This document shows, piece by piece, positions 1-9,446 of a stretch of DNA of 64,000 bases (positions are counted from its first letter, which is position 1; each line of letters begins with the position of its first letter). Made by a program: the position numbers and the translations under genes. This stretch comes from Sordaria brevicollis. Taxonomy: Eukaryota; Ascomycota; Sordariomycetes; Sordariales; Sordariaceae. The stretch spans positions 2,976,001 through 3,040,000 of the forward strand of contig JAUTDP010000010.1 of NCBI GenBank assembly GCA_033439795.1, in the 5' to 3' direction. A model generated the notes under the pieces. The model did no database searches. It saw only the letters and a list, made by a program, of their open reading frames with translations, and had not been told where the DNA came from.

Positions 1-595
1 GCAACGCTCGGACCCACACTTCCCGAAGAGCGGGTGGGGCCTCCTTAGCGCGGGCGCTGCCGCCCAACCCCGTCAAGCCCCACTAAGGGTGCCAACTGAG
101 CCGGGGGCGTGCTAAACCGCGGCTTCCGAAATCCGGGGGTCTTCGGGTTTACCAATTCCATTTCGATTTCAACATCACTGTACTAAACTTGACACGCTCA
201 ATCCAAAGGGGCCACAATCGTCGTTGTTTCTCTACAGCTTACCGTTTGGCTTCCGGACGTCAATAGTCTCGCGACCGTCACTCCTGAGCTCCCTCTCCTA
301 GACTCAATCCCACGGTCTATACGAAGACCCCGAATCCGAGACCCCGAGTTGAGCTACCGATCTCGAACCGAGAAGCATCCCAACCTACAACGCGCCGTGA
401 CGAGCTCAGAACCAACGCGTCTCTTCCTCGACATATCCCGTCCTTCAAGTGACAAGCTTGAAGCTTCCTCGAATCCGACCGAGCTCCTACCGAATCCTCG
501 ACTTTTCGAACTCGACCGAACTCGACCCATCAAAACCAACCAAACCACCAACATCCGATGCCCACCACCGGCACGACGACGACGACGACGACACG
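1..595. other. Intergenic / 5' flank of the PER1-like gene
   Basis: No credible gene is visible. The reading frames here are short, overlap on both strands and lack homology-like features. A GAC trinucleotide run (about 573-592) lies immediately before the PER1-like ATG, probably in its 5' UTR. No in-frame ATG precedes position 596 in the PER1 frame, which supports the start chosen there. The first 150 bases are GC-rich without a recognisable RNA gene. Confidence 0.5.
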
Positions 596-2331
596 ATGAA
601 GTTCACCCTCCCTTCCAGCCGGGGCTCGACACCTGATTCGAGCTTTTCAGTACAGCAATTGCTCCTGCTAGGCCTCGTAGCACTGTCTACACCCGTTGCC
701 GCATCTATTGGTGATAGGTTACCGGAGTTTAGGGAGTGTATTAGGGTGCGTTATCCCCTTTCTGAATTTTGGAGAATGAGCACATGAGCGGGAGAAGAGC
801 TGGGAATGTGGCAGTAGAAAGAGATGGGGCGATTGAATGAGAAAGAAGAGCTCGGGAAGATGGACAATGGGCAGGCTGAGCCTTAGCTGGCTCAGGCTCA
901 GTGGCTAGTCTACGCGGTACTGCGGGCTATGGACTCCGGGTTCAGTGGCTCAGTGGCTCGGCAAGTTGCTGGCATTAATTGGATAAAGTGGGAGGGAGGA
1001 GAGAGAGAAAGAGGGAGAGAAAGACTGGAGAACTAGAGAACTGGATGGAGAGAGGACCTCTATGAGGAGAGAAGCTGGACAAAAGAAAGAAGAGAGAGAG
1101 GCTGACAAAGTCGGGAACAGGTCTGCGAACAAGAAAACTGCGGTCCGGACGCTGAGCATCAGACGCCTATTCGTACGTCTTCCCTCCTCTTCCTTCGACC
1201 ATTTCCCCTTACATATCCCCGGAAGTCTGTACACGGAGATGGAATCGACCATATGACCACCATATGGATTGTTCAATCTCGCTTCTTCCAGACTTCGCTT
1301 TCATCCTATATCCCAACCCAACACCCCTTCCACCTTAACCTCTCAACGTACCTATACTAACATCACATACCACTGCCAGCCCTCCACCGCCGCCTCCTCC
1401 TCTGGTCCTGCCCCTCCGAATGCGACTACACATGCCAACACCTAATCACCACCACCCGCCTCTCCCAATCCCCCGCACCCCTCCCGCACCCCGTCGTTCA
1501 ATACCACGGTAAATGGCCCTTCCACCGTTTTCTCGGCGCCCAAGAACCCTTCTCCGTCCTTTTTTCGTTGGGTAACCTCTGGGCCCACTACGACGGTCTC
1601 TACAACAAAATCCTCCCTTCCATCCCAGCCACCTACCCCTTACGAAAATGGTACGTCCTCCTAGCCTGGGTCGGCATGACCTCGTGGTTTTTCTCCGCCG
1701 TTTTCCACACCCGCGATTTCCCCCTGACGGAACAACTCGATTACTTCGCCGCCGGCGCCAACGTTTTGTACGGGCTTTACTACTCCGCTGTTCGCATCTT
1801 TAGGTTGGACCAACCAACCCCGCGCCGCCAAACCCTCTTACGGGCTTGGACCACCTTGTGCATCCTCCTCTACGTCGCGCACGTCACGTACCTAAAAATG
1901 TGGACGTGGGATTACACCTACAACATGGCTGCCAACGTGGCCATCGGCGCCGTGCAGAACCTGCTTTGGAGTTGGTACTCCTGGAAACGATACCGCGAGC
2001 AGCAACAAGGTAGTAATCAAGGGTGGACGCTGTGGCCTGGTATTGTGGTAGCCTGGGTCCTGGTGGCTATGAGTCTGGAACTGCTGGATTTCCCGCCGTT
2101 GTGGGGCGCTATTGATGCGCATAGTTTGTGGCATGCTGGGACGATAGTGCCGGCTGTTATTTGGTATAAGTGAGTATTTCCCCTTCCTTTTTTTTTCTTA
2201 CACGGTTGAGAAGCGAGGGGAGGGAGATGGAAATGGACATGGAGATGGAAGGCTAACATGTGCGATGCAACAGTTTCTTGGTTAGAGATGCGCAGGATGA
2301 TATGGCTAGGAGCGAGAGGCTCAAGTCTTAG
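596..2331 (+). CDS. per1: PER1/PGAP3-family GPI-anchor remodelling protein (four exons)
   Basis: Family role: ER membrane phospholipase A2-type enzyme removing the sn-2 acyl chain from GPI anchors (yeast Per1, human PGAP3; CREST superfamily). Exons read as 596-745, 1121-1172, 1380-2169 and 2274-2331, giving 349 residues. Splice sites are GTGCGT..CAG, GTACGT..CAG and GTGAGT..CAG. Exon 1 encodes a signal peptide and the GDRLPEFREC motif. The 52-nt exon 2 supplies VCEQENC. Exon 3 begins PLHRRLLLWSC, then SECDYTCQ and HGKWPF, followed by about seven hydrophobic segments. CREST-type residues are visible in SAVFHTRD and HSLWHAGTIVP. Exon 4 gives FLVRDAQDD and ends RLKS. The first in-frame ATG is used. 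The intron joins restore the family order exactly, so I am confident of the structure despite the small exon. The next gene is convergent. Confidence 0.92.
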
Positions 2332-3138
2332 GAGACCTTTGAGCGAGGAAGATGATGTATGGCATGTTAGAGCAGCTAACAGAATGAATAGAACTTTGTT
2401 TTACTACGCTATATTCACAGAGAACTATCAGGAAACACTTGAGGCCTTTGGATATGATGTGTATACGATGTGTCTAGGCTGCACATGAGAAAATGCTGAC
2501 TGTGGAATAGACATTGTTTGACTAAGCTATACCCAGGAAAGTGATACGGTAAATGCTTTCTGAACATGATAGCGTTGTTTCGGATACAGCAACACCCAAG
2601 AATATAACCCTATATCTTGACATGCATGAGGCTCACGCCTTCAAGTTTTGAAGGGAAGACCGTATGGGTTCAGACGCTAGAGAGCTGACAGGATGAATAG
2701 ACATTGTTATTACGCTATATCCAGAGTACTGATACAAGACACGCTGAGATGTATTCGGTATGTAGAAGATGCACGAAAGATCAGGAATGCTGACTTTGGA
2801 ATAGATCATGTTTCTACGCTACATCCAGAAGAGCTGATACCAGGGAAACGCTGAGTGGTATGACGATGTACGTTATGATACACCGGTATCCAAGACCATA
2901 ACACCCGACTGACTGTTCTTCAAACATCCAAGATCGTCCACTTCTTCCGCTCCACTATTGATACCGTAAAGTATGTAGTCCGATTCTCAGAAACATCCGG
3001 TCTAAGCATCATTCTTCTTCATACAACGGTTATTTAAAGATCCTTCCTCTTTTCAGGAGACACAACAACCCTTTCTCAGCTGGAGAGACCACCCTCCCTC
3101 CTCGTTACCCTCGCTGGGTCGCACCCATCTCATCGCCC
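2332..3138. other. Intergenic region between convergent genes
   Basis: This lies between the PER1-like stop and the stop of the large minus-strand gene, so it holds both 3' ends. Apart from the imperfect tandem repeat in its first two thirds I see nothing gene-like. The small open frame near 2258-2488 spans the last PER1 exon in another frame and is not supported. Confidence 0.5.
2378..2870. repeat. Imperfect tandem repeat, about four units
   Basis: Four related segments of roughly 65-75 bp recur at about 2378-2445, 2491-2570, 2685-2755 and 2787-2853. Each has a GGAATAGA- or GAATGAATAGA-like start, then TTGT and TACGCTATATCCAGA-like sequence, then GAAACGCTGAG-like sequence. Spacing is 100-190 bp and the spacers share weaker similarity (for example AGGAATGCTGAC before unit 4). 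The units are diverged and non-coding, in the 3' flank of the PER1-like gene. They could be a decayed minisatellite or tandem copies of a short element. Confidence 0.6.
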
Positions 3139-6100
3139 TCAGTCTTCTTCTCCTTCATCCTGAGGCTCATCGCTATAGATATCGGCACAAAGGAAATAAA
3201 AGCTTCCAGGCGAAAACCTCGGCGCGCCACCATCACCAGCAGGAGAAAAAGGAGAAAAGCCTCCAGGAAAATTCCCCAGCAAGCCATGATTCATATCGGT
3301 ATGCGAAGTTTCCTCTTCATCAGAAGAAGAAGAAGAATCAGGATTCACAGACTTGACGTCAACCTCGACGTCATCCTTTTTGTCGTCATCGGCTTTTTGT
3401 GCGACGTCTTCAACGTTGACGACATGAACCGCCGGCGGCGCGTTCTCGAGGCCAACCGGAGAGTTCGTAAAGTGATACTCGTCCCCGTCCGCAATGATAG
3501 CGCTCATTTCTTGGTTATCTTCGAGATTGGCTTCGCTGATGAAGTTATCGGATCCATCCTTGTTGTTGCCGTTGGCTTCGTTGATGAGTTCATCCGATAT
3601 GTCGAATTCGTCAAGACTCTCATCGTCAATGTCGTCGAGAAAGGCGTTAGACTCAGAACTCAAGCTCCCATCCGAAGTAGAAAACTCATCATCCTGGACC
3701 TTCCGAAACGCCGATGGCTCCTCCGGGCTCTCCCTTCCCACCATATTCACCCCATCCTTTCCAACCTCCATCCCAGCCGACTTCATCATAAGCCCTCTGT
3801 ACTCAGGCAGCGGCATACGGGCAGTCGTCATTCTCCTGGGAGGTTTTTTACCATTATTGGCCTTGATATCCTTGTTGTTGGTTTTGTTGTCCAAAGGCGG
3901 CAACCTATCAAACCACTCCACCAATTCTCCCAAGCCGATATCCTCCTTCTCCTTATCCTCAAGCGGCGTCTTACTCGCCGACACTCCCCCGGGCATCGGT
4001 CTGAACCCTTGCCGCCTGGTACGGATCAAATGCTCGCCATCGCAATGTTCAGCAAGCGCCTGTATCATGAAGTCGTCGAGCTCCCGCTGCGTTTTGGCCT
4101 TCAAGCCGTCCACGACCGTCCTTGTGGCTGACGCCGGCGCGCGAGCACCACCCACCGTCAAGATGGCCTTGCCGTCTTCGAACAGCTGCTTCCGATACTG
4201 CCTCTCCCTCTCCTGCTTGCCTTCCACTTCCGCGTGTTCCCTGAAGCCGTTCAAGCTATCCAGCGTCTCCATCAGCCCCCTAAGGTTTTCCGCATCGTAC
4301 TTGAATATCCATCTATCGCGCGGCCCGACGCGCTCGATTTCCCTCTCGAACCCCAGCCCCAGCGCGAGCCGTCGGACGTTGTCTTCCATGTCCATGTACC
4401 TTTGCATCTTGGCGCGCTCGTCGACCGAAGCCGGGTAGTAGTAGTAGTCCACATCCACGTCCCCAAGGGAATTGTACGACGGGCCCCCGCCACCAGTGAG
4501 GAGGACGCTTTCCACGTCGTCGAAGCAGTCAAAGATGTAAGTAATCACCTCTCCCAGCGCGATTTGCAGTTCGAGGGATTCCACCCCCGGTTTCCGGAAA
4601 TCAAACACTTTCAGGCCGATCCATCCGGGGACGTATCTGTCGTCGTCCATGTCTTCGTCTTCGCTCGAGTCGCTCTCGTCGTCCTCATCATCATCATCAT
4701 CTTCTTCCCCGAACTTCTTGTTCTCATTAACCACCAGACGAAGATCATCCCCCGCGCCCTCCATATCCCCAACATTCATGATCCTGTACCTCAATATCAC
4801 CGCCCTAATCTTGTTCATCCTATCCGCCACCACAATGACCGGACTTTTCGTGATTCCCAGTTCCATCCACCTGTCATAATTCTCCATATAATGCTTCTCA
4901 CGCACCCTCATCTTCCTCTCTTCCACATCCTGCTCCGTCATTTTCTCCTTCCCCTTCCCCCCCTCTTGGTCACCCCCCACCTCATCAACCTCATCAACCT
5001 CAGGACCAAAAGACGGATCCAACCCCCTAAAACACCTCTTATCTCTCCACAAACAACTCGGAAAACTCTGCTTCATCCCCTGCACGTAGTCGAACCCGTC
5101 CGTCGTCTCGAACCGGCACATGAGCGGACGCACTACGAACCCGCGGTTGCGGCAGCACTCCTCAAACACCTCGCGCGTCTCGGGATCCAGGCCCCTGCGG
5201 TGGAGCCGTTTTGTTTCCTCCGTGTCGAGCATTTCGCGAAGCTCCGCGCCAACTTTTTTGGTGAAAAGTTTCGGAGACGCGCAGATTTTCTTGATGGAGC
5301 TGTAGGAAGAAGAAGGCTTGTGTTTCTTCTGAGAGACGGCTGGCGGCGCCCTAGCCCTTGTCCCGTTTGAGTGGTAGGGGGGTGGGTTTTCGTTTCTGGA
5401 GGCTGTGTTCCAGTTTACGTTTGTGGCGGGTTTGTTGTTGTTGCTGTTGTTGTTGTCTTCGTTCTGGCTGTTATAGTTGTCGGCGTAGAACCGCGAGGGA
5501 CCGGCAGGCTTGGTCTCTGAAGCTGCAGCAGCAGGGAGAGGGAAAGAGAGTGGAGGAGGAGCAGGGAAACAAGCGGGGAAAAGAGCACGAGGAGCTGGAA
5601 GAAGAACACGAGGAGCCGGACGAGGAGCCCGAGGAGGAGCCTTGGGTGGTGAAGGAATTGAACTACTGCTGCTTCCACCTTCAGATTCTGGTGATGATGG
5701 TGGTGGCGGTGGCGCCGAGGGTCGAGGTATTGAGGCGGCGAAGTGTTCCTGAAGTCTGGCGATTGAATTGGCCCTGTTGGCAGCGTGCTCGAGAAGGGTA
5801 TAATGAGAAAATCCCTCAGGGGGTGCAGATGGACTTTCGGAGGGAAGAAGAGTGTGATGGGGAGAGCCAGGAGGAGGGGCCAAACCCCGTTCTGTCTCAG
5901 AAGGACAAGGAGAAAGATGATTACCCCGACGAGCACGATAAGGATTGCGAGGTCGAGGAGGAATCATAGGGGGCAAACGAACCCGAGATCCAGGAGGCGA
6001 GATAAGGTTAGAATGATCTCCACGAGGCGACCTAGGGCCAGAATGACCTCCACGGGGAGGAATACCGAAACGGACGCGGAGGGGAAGGGTTGGAGTTGGA

Positions 6101-6294
6101 CTGTCCGCCCTGGGATTCCCGTTGGTGTCGGGCTTGTTTTCAAAGTCCGGCTTGTTCTCAGAGTCAAGCTTGTTCTCGGAGTCGGCGTTGTTCTCGGGGT
6201 TGGTCTTGTCCTTGGGGTTGGTCTTTCGGCGTTTCAGTTGGTGACCACGCTCGACATCGTCGAGATTTCCCTCGCTGTGACGCGGAGAACTCAT
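3139..6294 (-). CDS. Large hypothetical protein, disordered ends with one ordered core
   Basis: An uninterrupted frame of 1051 residues; I do not recognise the family. The start is taken at 6294 (MSSPRHSEG), the first true ATG in the frame, with CCAAA just before it. The frame stays open upstream but without an ATG. Residues 1-385 are rich in Pro, Ser and Asn with basic stretches (RRKTNPKDK) and proline runs. Residues about 390-860 look folded: conserved-looking Cys/Trp/aromatic content, KKICASPKLFTKKV, RFETTDGFDYVQGMKQ and VADRMNKIRAVILRYRI. They are interrupted by an Asp/Glu-rich loop near residues 530-552. The C-terminal 190 residues are acidic and Ser-rich. No signal peptide or membrane helix is visible. 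Long plus-strand frames across it are shadows. Composition suggests an intracellular, perhaps nuclear, protein, but that is only inference. Confidence 0.75.
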   Translation of the reverse strand: MSSPRHSEGNLDDVERGHQLKRRKTNPKDKTNPENNADSENKLDSENKPDFENKPDTNGNPRADSPTPTLPLRVRFGIPPRGGHSGPRSPRGDHSNLISPPGSRVRLPPMIPPRPRNPYRARRGNHLSPCPSETERGLAPPPGSPHHTLLPSESPSAPPEGFSHYTLLEHAANRANSIARLQEHFAASIPRPSAPPPPPSSPESEGGSSSSSIPSPPKAPPRAPRPAPRVLLPAPRALFPACFPAPPPLSFPLPAAAASETKPAGPSRFYADNYNSQNEDNNNSNNNKPATNVNWNTASRNENPPPYHSNGTRARAPPAVSQKKHKPSSSYSSIKKICASPKLFTKKVGAELREMLDTEETKRLHRRGLDPETREVFEECCRNRGFVVRPLMCRFETTDGFDYVQGMKQSFPSCLWRDKRCFRGLDPSFGPEVDEVDEVGGDQEGGKGKEKMTEQDVEERKMRVREKHYMENYDRWMELGITKSPVIVVADRMNKIRAVILRYRIMNVGDMEGAGDDLRLVVNENKKFGEEDDDDDEDDESDSSEDEDMDDDRYVPGWIGLKVFDFRKPGVESLELQIALGEVITYIFDCFDDVESVLLTGGGGPSYNSLGDVDVDYYYYPASVDERAKMQRYMDMEDNVRRLALGLGFEREIERVGPRDRWIFKYDAENLRGLMETLDSLNGFREHAEVEGKQERERQYRKQLFEDGKAILTVGGARAPASATRTVVDGLKAKTQRELDDFMIQALAEHCDGEHLIRTRRQGFRPMPGGVSASKTPLEDKEKEDIGLGELVEWFDRLPPLDNKTNNKDIKANNGKKPPRRMTTARMPLPEYRGLMMKSAGMEVGKDGVNMVGRESPEEPSAFRKVQDDEFSTSDGSLSSESNAFLDDIDDESLDEFDISDELINEANGNNKDGSDNFISEANLEDNQEMSAIIADGDEYHFTNSPVGLENAPPAVHVVNVEDVAQKADDDKKDDVEVDVKSVNPDSSSSSDEEETSHTDMNHGLLGNFPGGFSPFSPAGDGGAPRFSPGSFYFLCADIYSDEPQDEGEED

Positions 6295-7408
6295 TTTGGT
6301 GTTGTTAGCTTGGATGCTCTGGGGATCTTGTCTGTTTATGCAGAGGGTTGGGTTGATCTTCGATGGTATCTTGCTATAGAATATCGACGTAGTAAAGCAA
6401 GAAGAGTGGTGTCTGTCTGTTGTGATCGTTATCAATGATGGTTGGTATCTTGCTGGTGGATAATAATCAAGGCTCAAATATGGAGTTGCTGATGTATGAT
6501 TTTTGGTAACACTCGATGTTGCGTCGGTAAAGATGGCGGTTCGTGACGGTGGCTAGACTGTGAACTGGTAGAAGAAGTGTATTTGAACCTACTTATCCTC
6601 ACAGTGTCACGGAGCAGACGGAGGTAGGGAGGTCGCTACCGACTCCTAGTGTTGGAGAGTCGTGGTTTCTTTCGAGGGCTTTTGGCTCCTTCCAGAGTGC
6701 ACATGTTCTTAGAGAAGGAATGACTGCGGACATGAGGTGGTTCCATCTTGTGGTGGCTCATACTTTCGTTCATTAGTCAGACTGCACTTCCATGCGATGC
6801 AAGGGCTCATGATTGAGGGCTGGCACTTGCTCGACATGAAAGCCAGTATTGCATCTGCGACCTGATGACTGGATATTGGAACGAGGACTTCCTTTCACCC
6901 GCACTTAATGGCAAAGTCGACTTTATCTAGAGCGTGCCAACTCTCTCCAGTGGTACATCGTTGTTTCCACGACGCTATTCACAACTCATTTTCATGACGC
7001 AACCCACCTCACCTCACCCTTTTCTGGCTACGGAAGAGAAACCCAACTATTATCTGGTAAGCAGTCAACTTCTCGAAGCGTGCTGCCAGATGCTTTCTCT
7101 CCCAGCCAGAAAAGCCCGCCCCAAAATGTCGAGACCGGCTTGCAAAAGACACAAGAAAAAAGGCAAGGATAAAAAAAAAAAAAGTGGATTACCAACAATC
7201 CCCACCAGACTCGCAAAGGAGGAATACTGTATATGGCGAAACCAAGACAAATATGGAAGAAATCCTAGCAATCATCTGTTTCTTCTTGTCCATATCATCG
7301 TCTCAGACCTAGTCTCGAGCCGTCGCCACTAAATACAGGACAACAACTCGCCATCCATCCTCACCCTTTTCTCCTCTCTATCCTCCCCTACCCTTCCACC
7401 AATTTTCT
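6295..7408. other. Intergenic region, upstream of the large minus-strand gene
   Basis: This holds the promoter side of the large minus-strand gene and the 3' side of the small minus-strand gene that ends at 7409. A 132-codon plus-strand frame at 6934-7332 has Lys-rich low complexity over an A-run (about 7170-7182) and no family features. I do not call it a gene. Confidence 0.45.
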
Positions 7409-7807
7409 TCAACGTTCCCCCGCCCCCTCCAACCCGCTCCTCCTCCCCTCCAGCCCTCCAACTCCCTCTCCCAACCCTTCCTGCCTCCTCCCCTGTGTAT
7501 CACCCATCACCCCACCCATCACCTCTCCCAGATTTCCCTTCACTCCTTGCCCCTTAACATCCAGTTGTTCAGGCGCCCCCATATTCTTCTCGCCGCCCAG
7601 CACATGTGCCGGCCGTAGCGCTTCGTCAACCGGATGCTTGGGCTTGTTAACCTCGTGCTCGGCGCGCGTCTCGCCGCCTGACGGCTCGGATTCGGCACCC
7701 CCTGGTTGCGAAGAGGTAGGACCGCCGCCGGTGCCGCGCAGGTCGTGGTGGTGGCGGGCTTGGTGGGAGGCTAGGGGGTTGTTGTAGGTGCGGGAGATTT
7801 CGGGCAT
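7409..7807 (-). CDS. Small hydrophilic Gly-rich protein, unknown function
   Basis: A 132-residue intronless frame with a good start context (ACAAAA before ATG at 7807). It encodes MPEISRTYNNPLASHQ, a His/Arg stretch (ARHHHDLRG), a central PVDEALRPAHVLGGEKN segment with non-random composition, then a Gly-rich C-terminus (GNLGEVMGGVMGDTQ). There are no membrane helices or Cys. The composition resembles small stress-type or LEA-like hydrophilic fungal proteins, but I cannot assign a family. The gene is divergent from the frame starting at 8778. Overlapping frames on this strand further upstream appear to be its 5' UTR. Confidence 0.55.
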   Translation of the reverse strand: MPEISRTYNNPLASHQARHHHDLRGTGGGPTSSQPGGAESEPSGGETRAEHEVNKPKHPVDEALRPAHVLGGEKNMGAPEQLDVKGQGVKGNLGEVMGGVMGDTQGRRQEGLGEGVGGLEGRRSGLEGAGER

Positions 7808-8777
7808 TTTTGTGCGTGTTGAGAGTGTAAGGTTATGTATGTTTGGTTTTGAGGTGTTCTCGTTTCGAGTTCGAGGTGGCTTGAACGGAGAGATACCTCT
7901 AGAGGTAGTCTTGTATATGTATTTCGTATCGCTTGAGAGAGGCTTGTTCGGTAGGTTTGGTTCGAACTCAACTTTGAAAGAGCTGATCGAAGTATAGAAG
8001 AGAAGTGTGTTTCGTTAGTTGTCGAAGAAGGGAGATGTCGCGATATGCTGCTGCGCGTCCGGTGCATCGAGAACTTCCGTGATGTCATTGAGTTGGTGGA
8101 GACATGCTGGACAGTTATGTACCTATCTTCAGCTGCGCATATTTGGCGCTGCATCTGTTAAGGCCTGATCACTTACTCCACCAGCTGGCTGACGTAACTT
8201 TCCACCCGCTGGACCCTGATCTCCCTCGACAACACTCGATACTCGACAGCCACACCGTCAAAACTCGGCGGAGAGCATGAACAACGAATGAAATAACTCG
8301 CAGGATGCTTTATTACTTTCTAGTCATTGAACACAGCATGGCCATTCAACAATGTGCAGCGGAACCCTCCCGATAGGCTCCAGTGCCGCGAGCCTCAGGA
8401 AGTCCATGAACACAGGACCTCGGCAGACAGTTAGACAACGGTCCTTTGTTCCCGGTTCGCCGGGTCCCGTTCCCGACTCTTTGGCTACTCGGATTTTCGT
8501 TGACATGTTGTAGCGGACAATGAAGAATGAACCAAGCTGCGGGAACAATGGCTTTATCGAGATTCAATGCCACGCGAAGTTGTTCCGTCTCCAGCTGCTT
8601 TATGCAGTGGACAAGAAGCTGAACAACAGACTTGACTTTTCTGGATTTGCAGGCACCAGGAGATATATAAACGTTTTGAAGTCTCCTGACAGGAGAAGAG
8701 GTAACAACATCGATTACTCGAACTTACTGCATCGTACTGACAGCTCAGCATTTACGCACCATTAACAAATCATCAAG
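7808..8777. other. Divergent intergenic region
   Basis: This lies between two divergently transcribed small genes and so should contain both promoters. A TATATAA element lies at 8664-8670, upstream of the plus-strand gene. No other gene-like frame is convincing; the 127-codon minus frame at 7771-8154 is a shadow of the UTR of the gene starting at 7807. Confidence 0.45.
8664..8670 (+). promoter_or_regulatory. Candidate TATA box
   Basis: TATATAA lies 108 bp upstream of the ATG at 8778. Position and sequence suit a core promoter for that gene, but no transcript start is known. Confidence 0.35.
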
Positions 8778-9446
8778 ATGATCTGCGGCTACGACTCCTC
8801 TTCCGACTCGGATAACTCTTCCAGATCCTATCTCTCCGAGTACGAATTTCGCCGTCCAACTTACTACAATACGCCTTCCCAAACTCGCAGTTATGGTAAC
8901 TCCAGCACGAAAAAGAGAACTTGGTCCGAAACAGACGACGAGAGCGATCTACCCGGTGTGCCAAACTACAGCTCCTCATCTTCCACTCGCTTCAGCTATA
9001 ACTCCGATTCTGACTCCATCCCGGAGACAGGTAGCCGGAGTATAAAGAGAAGGAGAAGGGCCGGTATCCGGAAGCCGATAGTCCCGGTCACCACAACTAT
9101 CCGCCACTTCCCTCAAACTCCCGCACCAAGGCCAATGCCAACAACCCCCCTAAAACCTCAGATCTACCAACCCCCAACCTCCAGATTTACCAACCACACC
9201 CTAAGTGCAGATCTCGAATACCTCACCCTCTCCGATCCATCCCCATCATCTCACACAGATGAGCTCGAGGATATACTCTTTGGGCGACCAACCTGTCATG
9301 TAACGCATATCCCTCAGCGACGACCAGAGTTCCAGCATGTGTATCCTGCACCAAAGCCTACGACGGGTTTCAGGAAGCCAAAGGTGAAGACGGCAAAGTG
9401 GCTTGGCGCTGGGGCTGCTACTAGTTGGTCTTTTAACGATTTGTAG
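8778..9446 (+). CDS. Ser/Asp/Arg-rich hypothetical protein
   Basis: A 222-residue intronless frame starting MICGYDSSSDSDNSS with a good context (ATCAAG before ATG). The N-terminal half is Ser- and acid-rich (SETDDESD). A basic patch follows (SIKRRRRAG, near residue 78) that could act as a nuclear localisation signal. Next are Pro/Thr-rich sequence and a short, more conserved-looking stretch LSADLEYLTLSDPS. It ends WLGAGAATSWSFNDL. A TATATAA element lies upstream and AATAAA 60 bp after the stop. I do not recognise the family. Coding status rests on frame length, start context and flanking signals. Confidence 0.5.
   Translation: MICGYDSSSDSDNSSRSYLSEYEFRRPTYYNTPSQTRSYGNSSTKKRTWSETDDESDLPGVPNYSSSSSTRFSYNSDSDSIPETGSRSIKRRRRAGIRKPIVPVTTTIRHFPQTPAPRPMPTTPLKPQIYQPPTSRFTNHTLSADLEYLTLSDPSPSSHTDELEDILFGRPTCHVTHIPQRRPEFQHVYPAPKPTTGFRKPKVKTAKWLGAGAATSWSFNDL

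Noticed and set aside
4234..5370. 378-codon plus-strand frame opposite the large hypothetical gene
   Set aside because: It is shorter than the 1051-codon minus frame, His/Pro/Leu-rich, and lacks folded-domain character. Judged a shadow.
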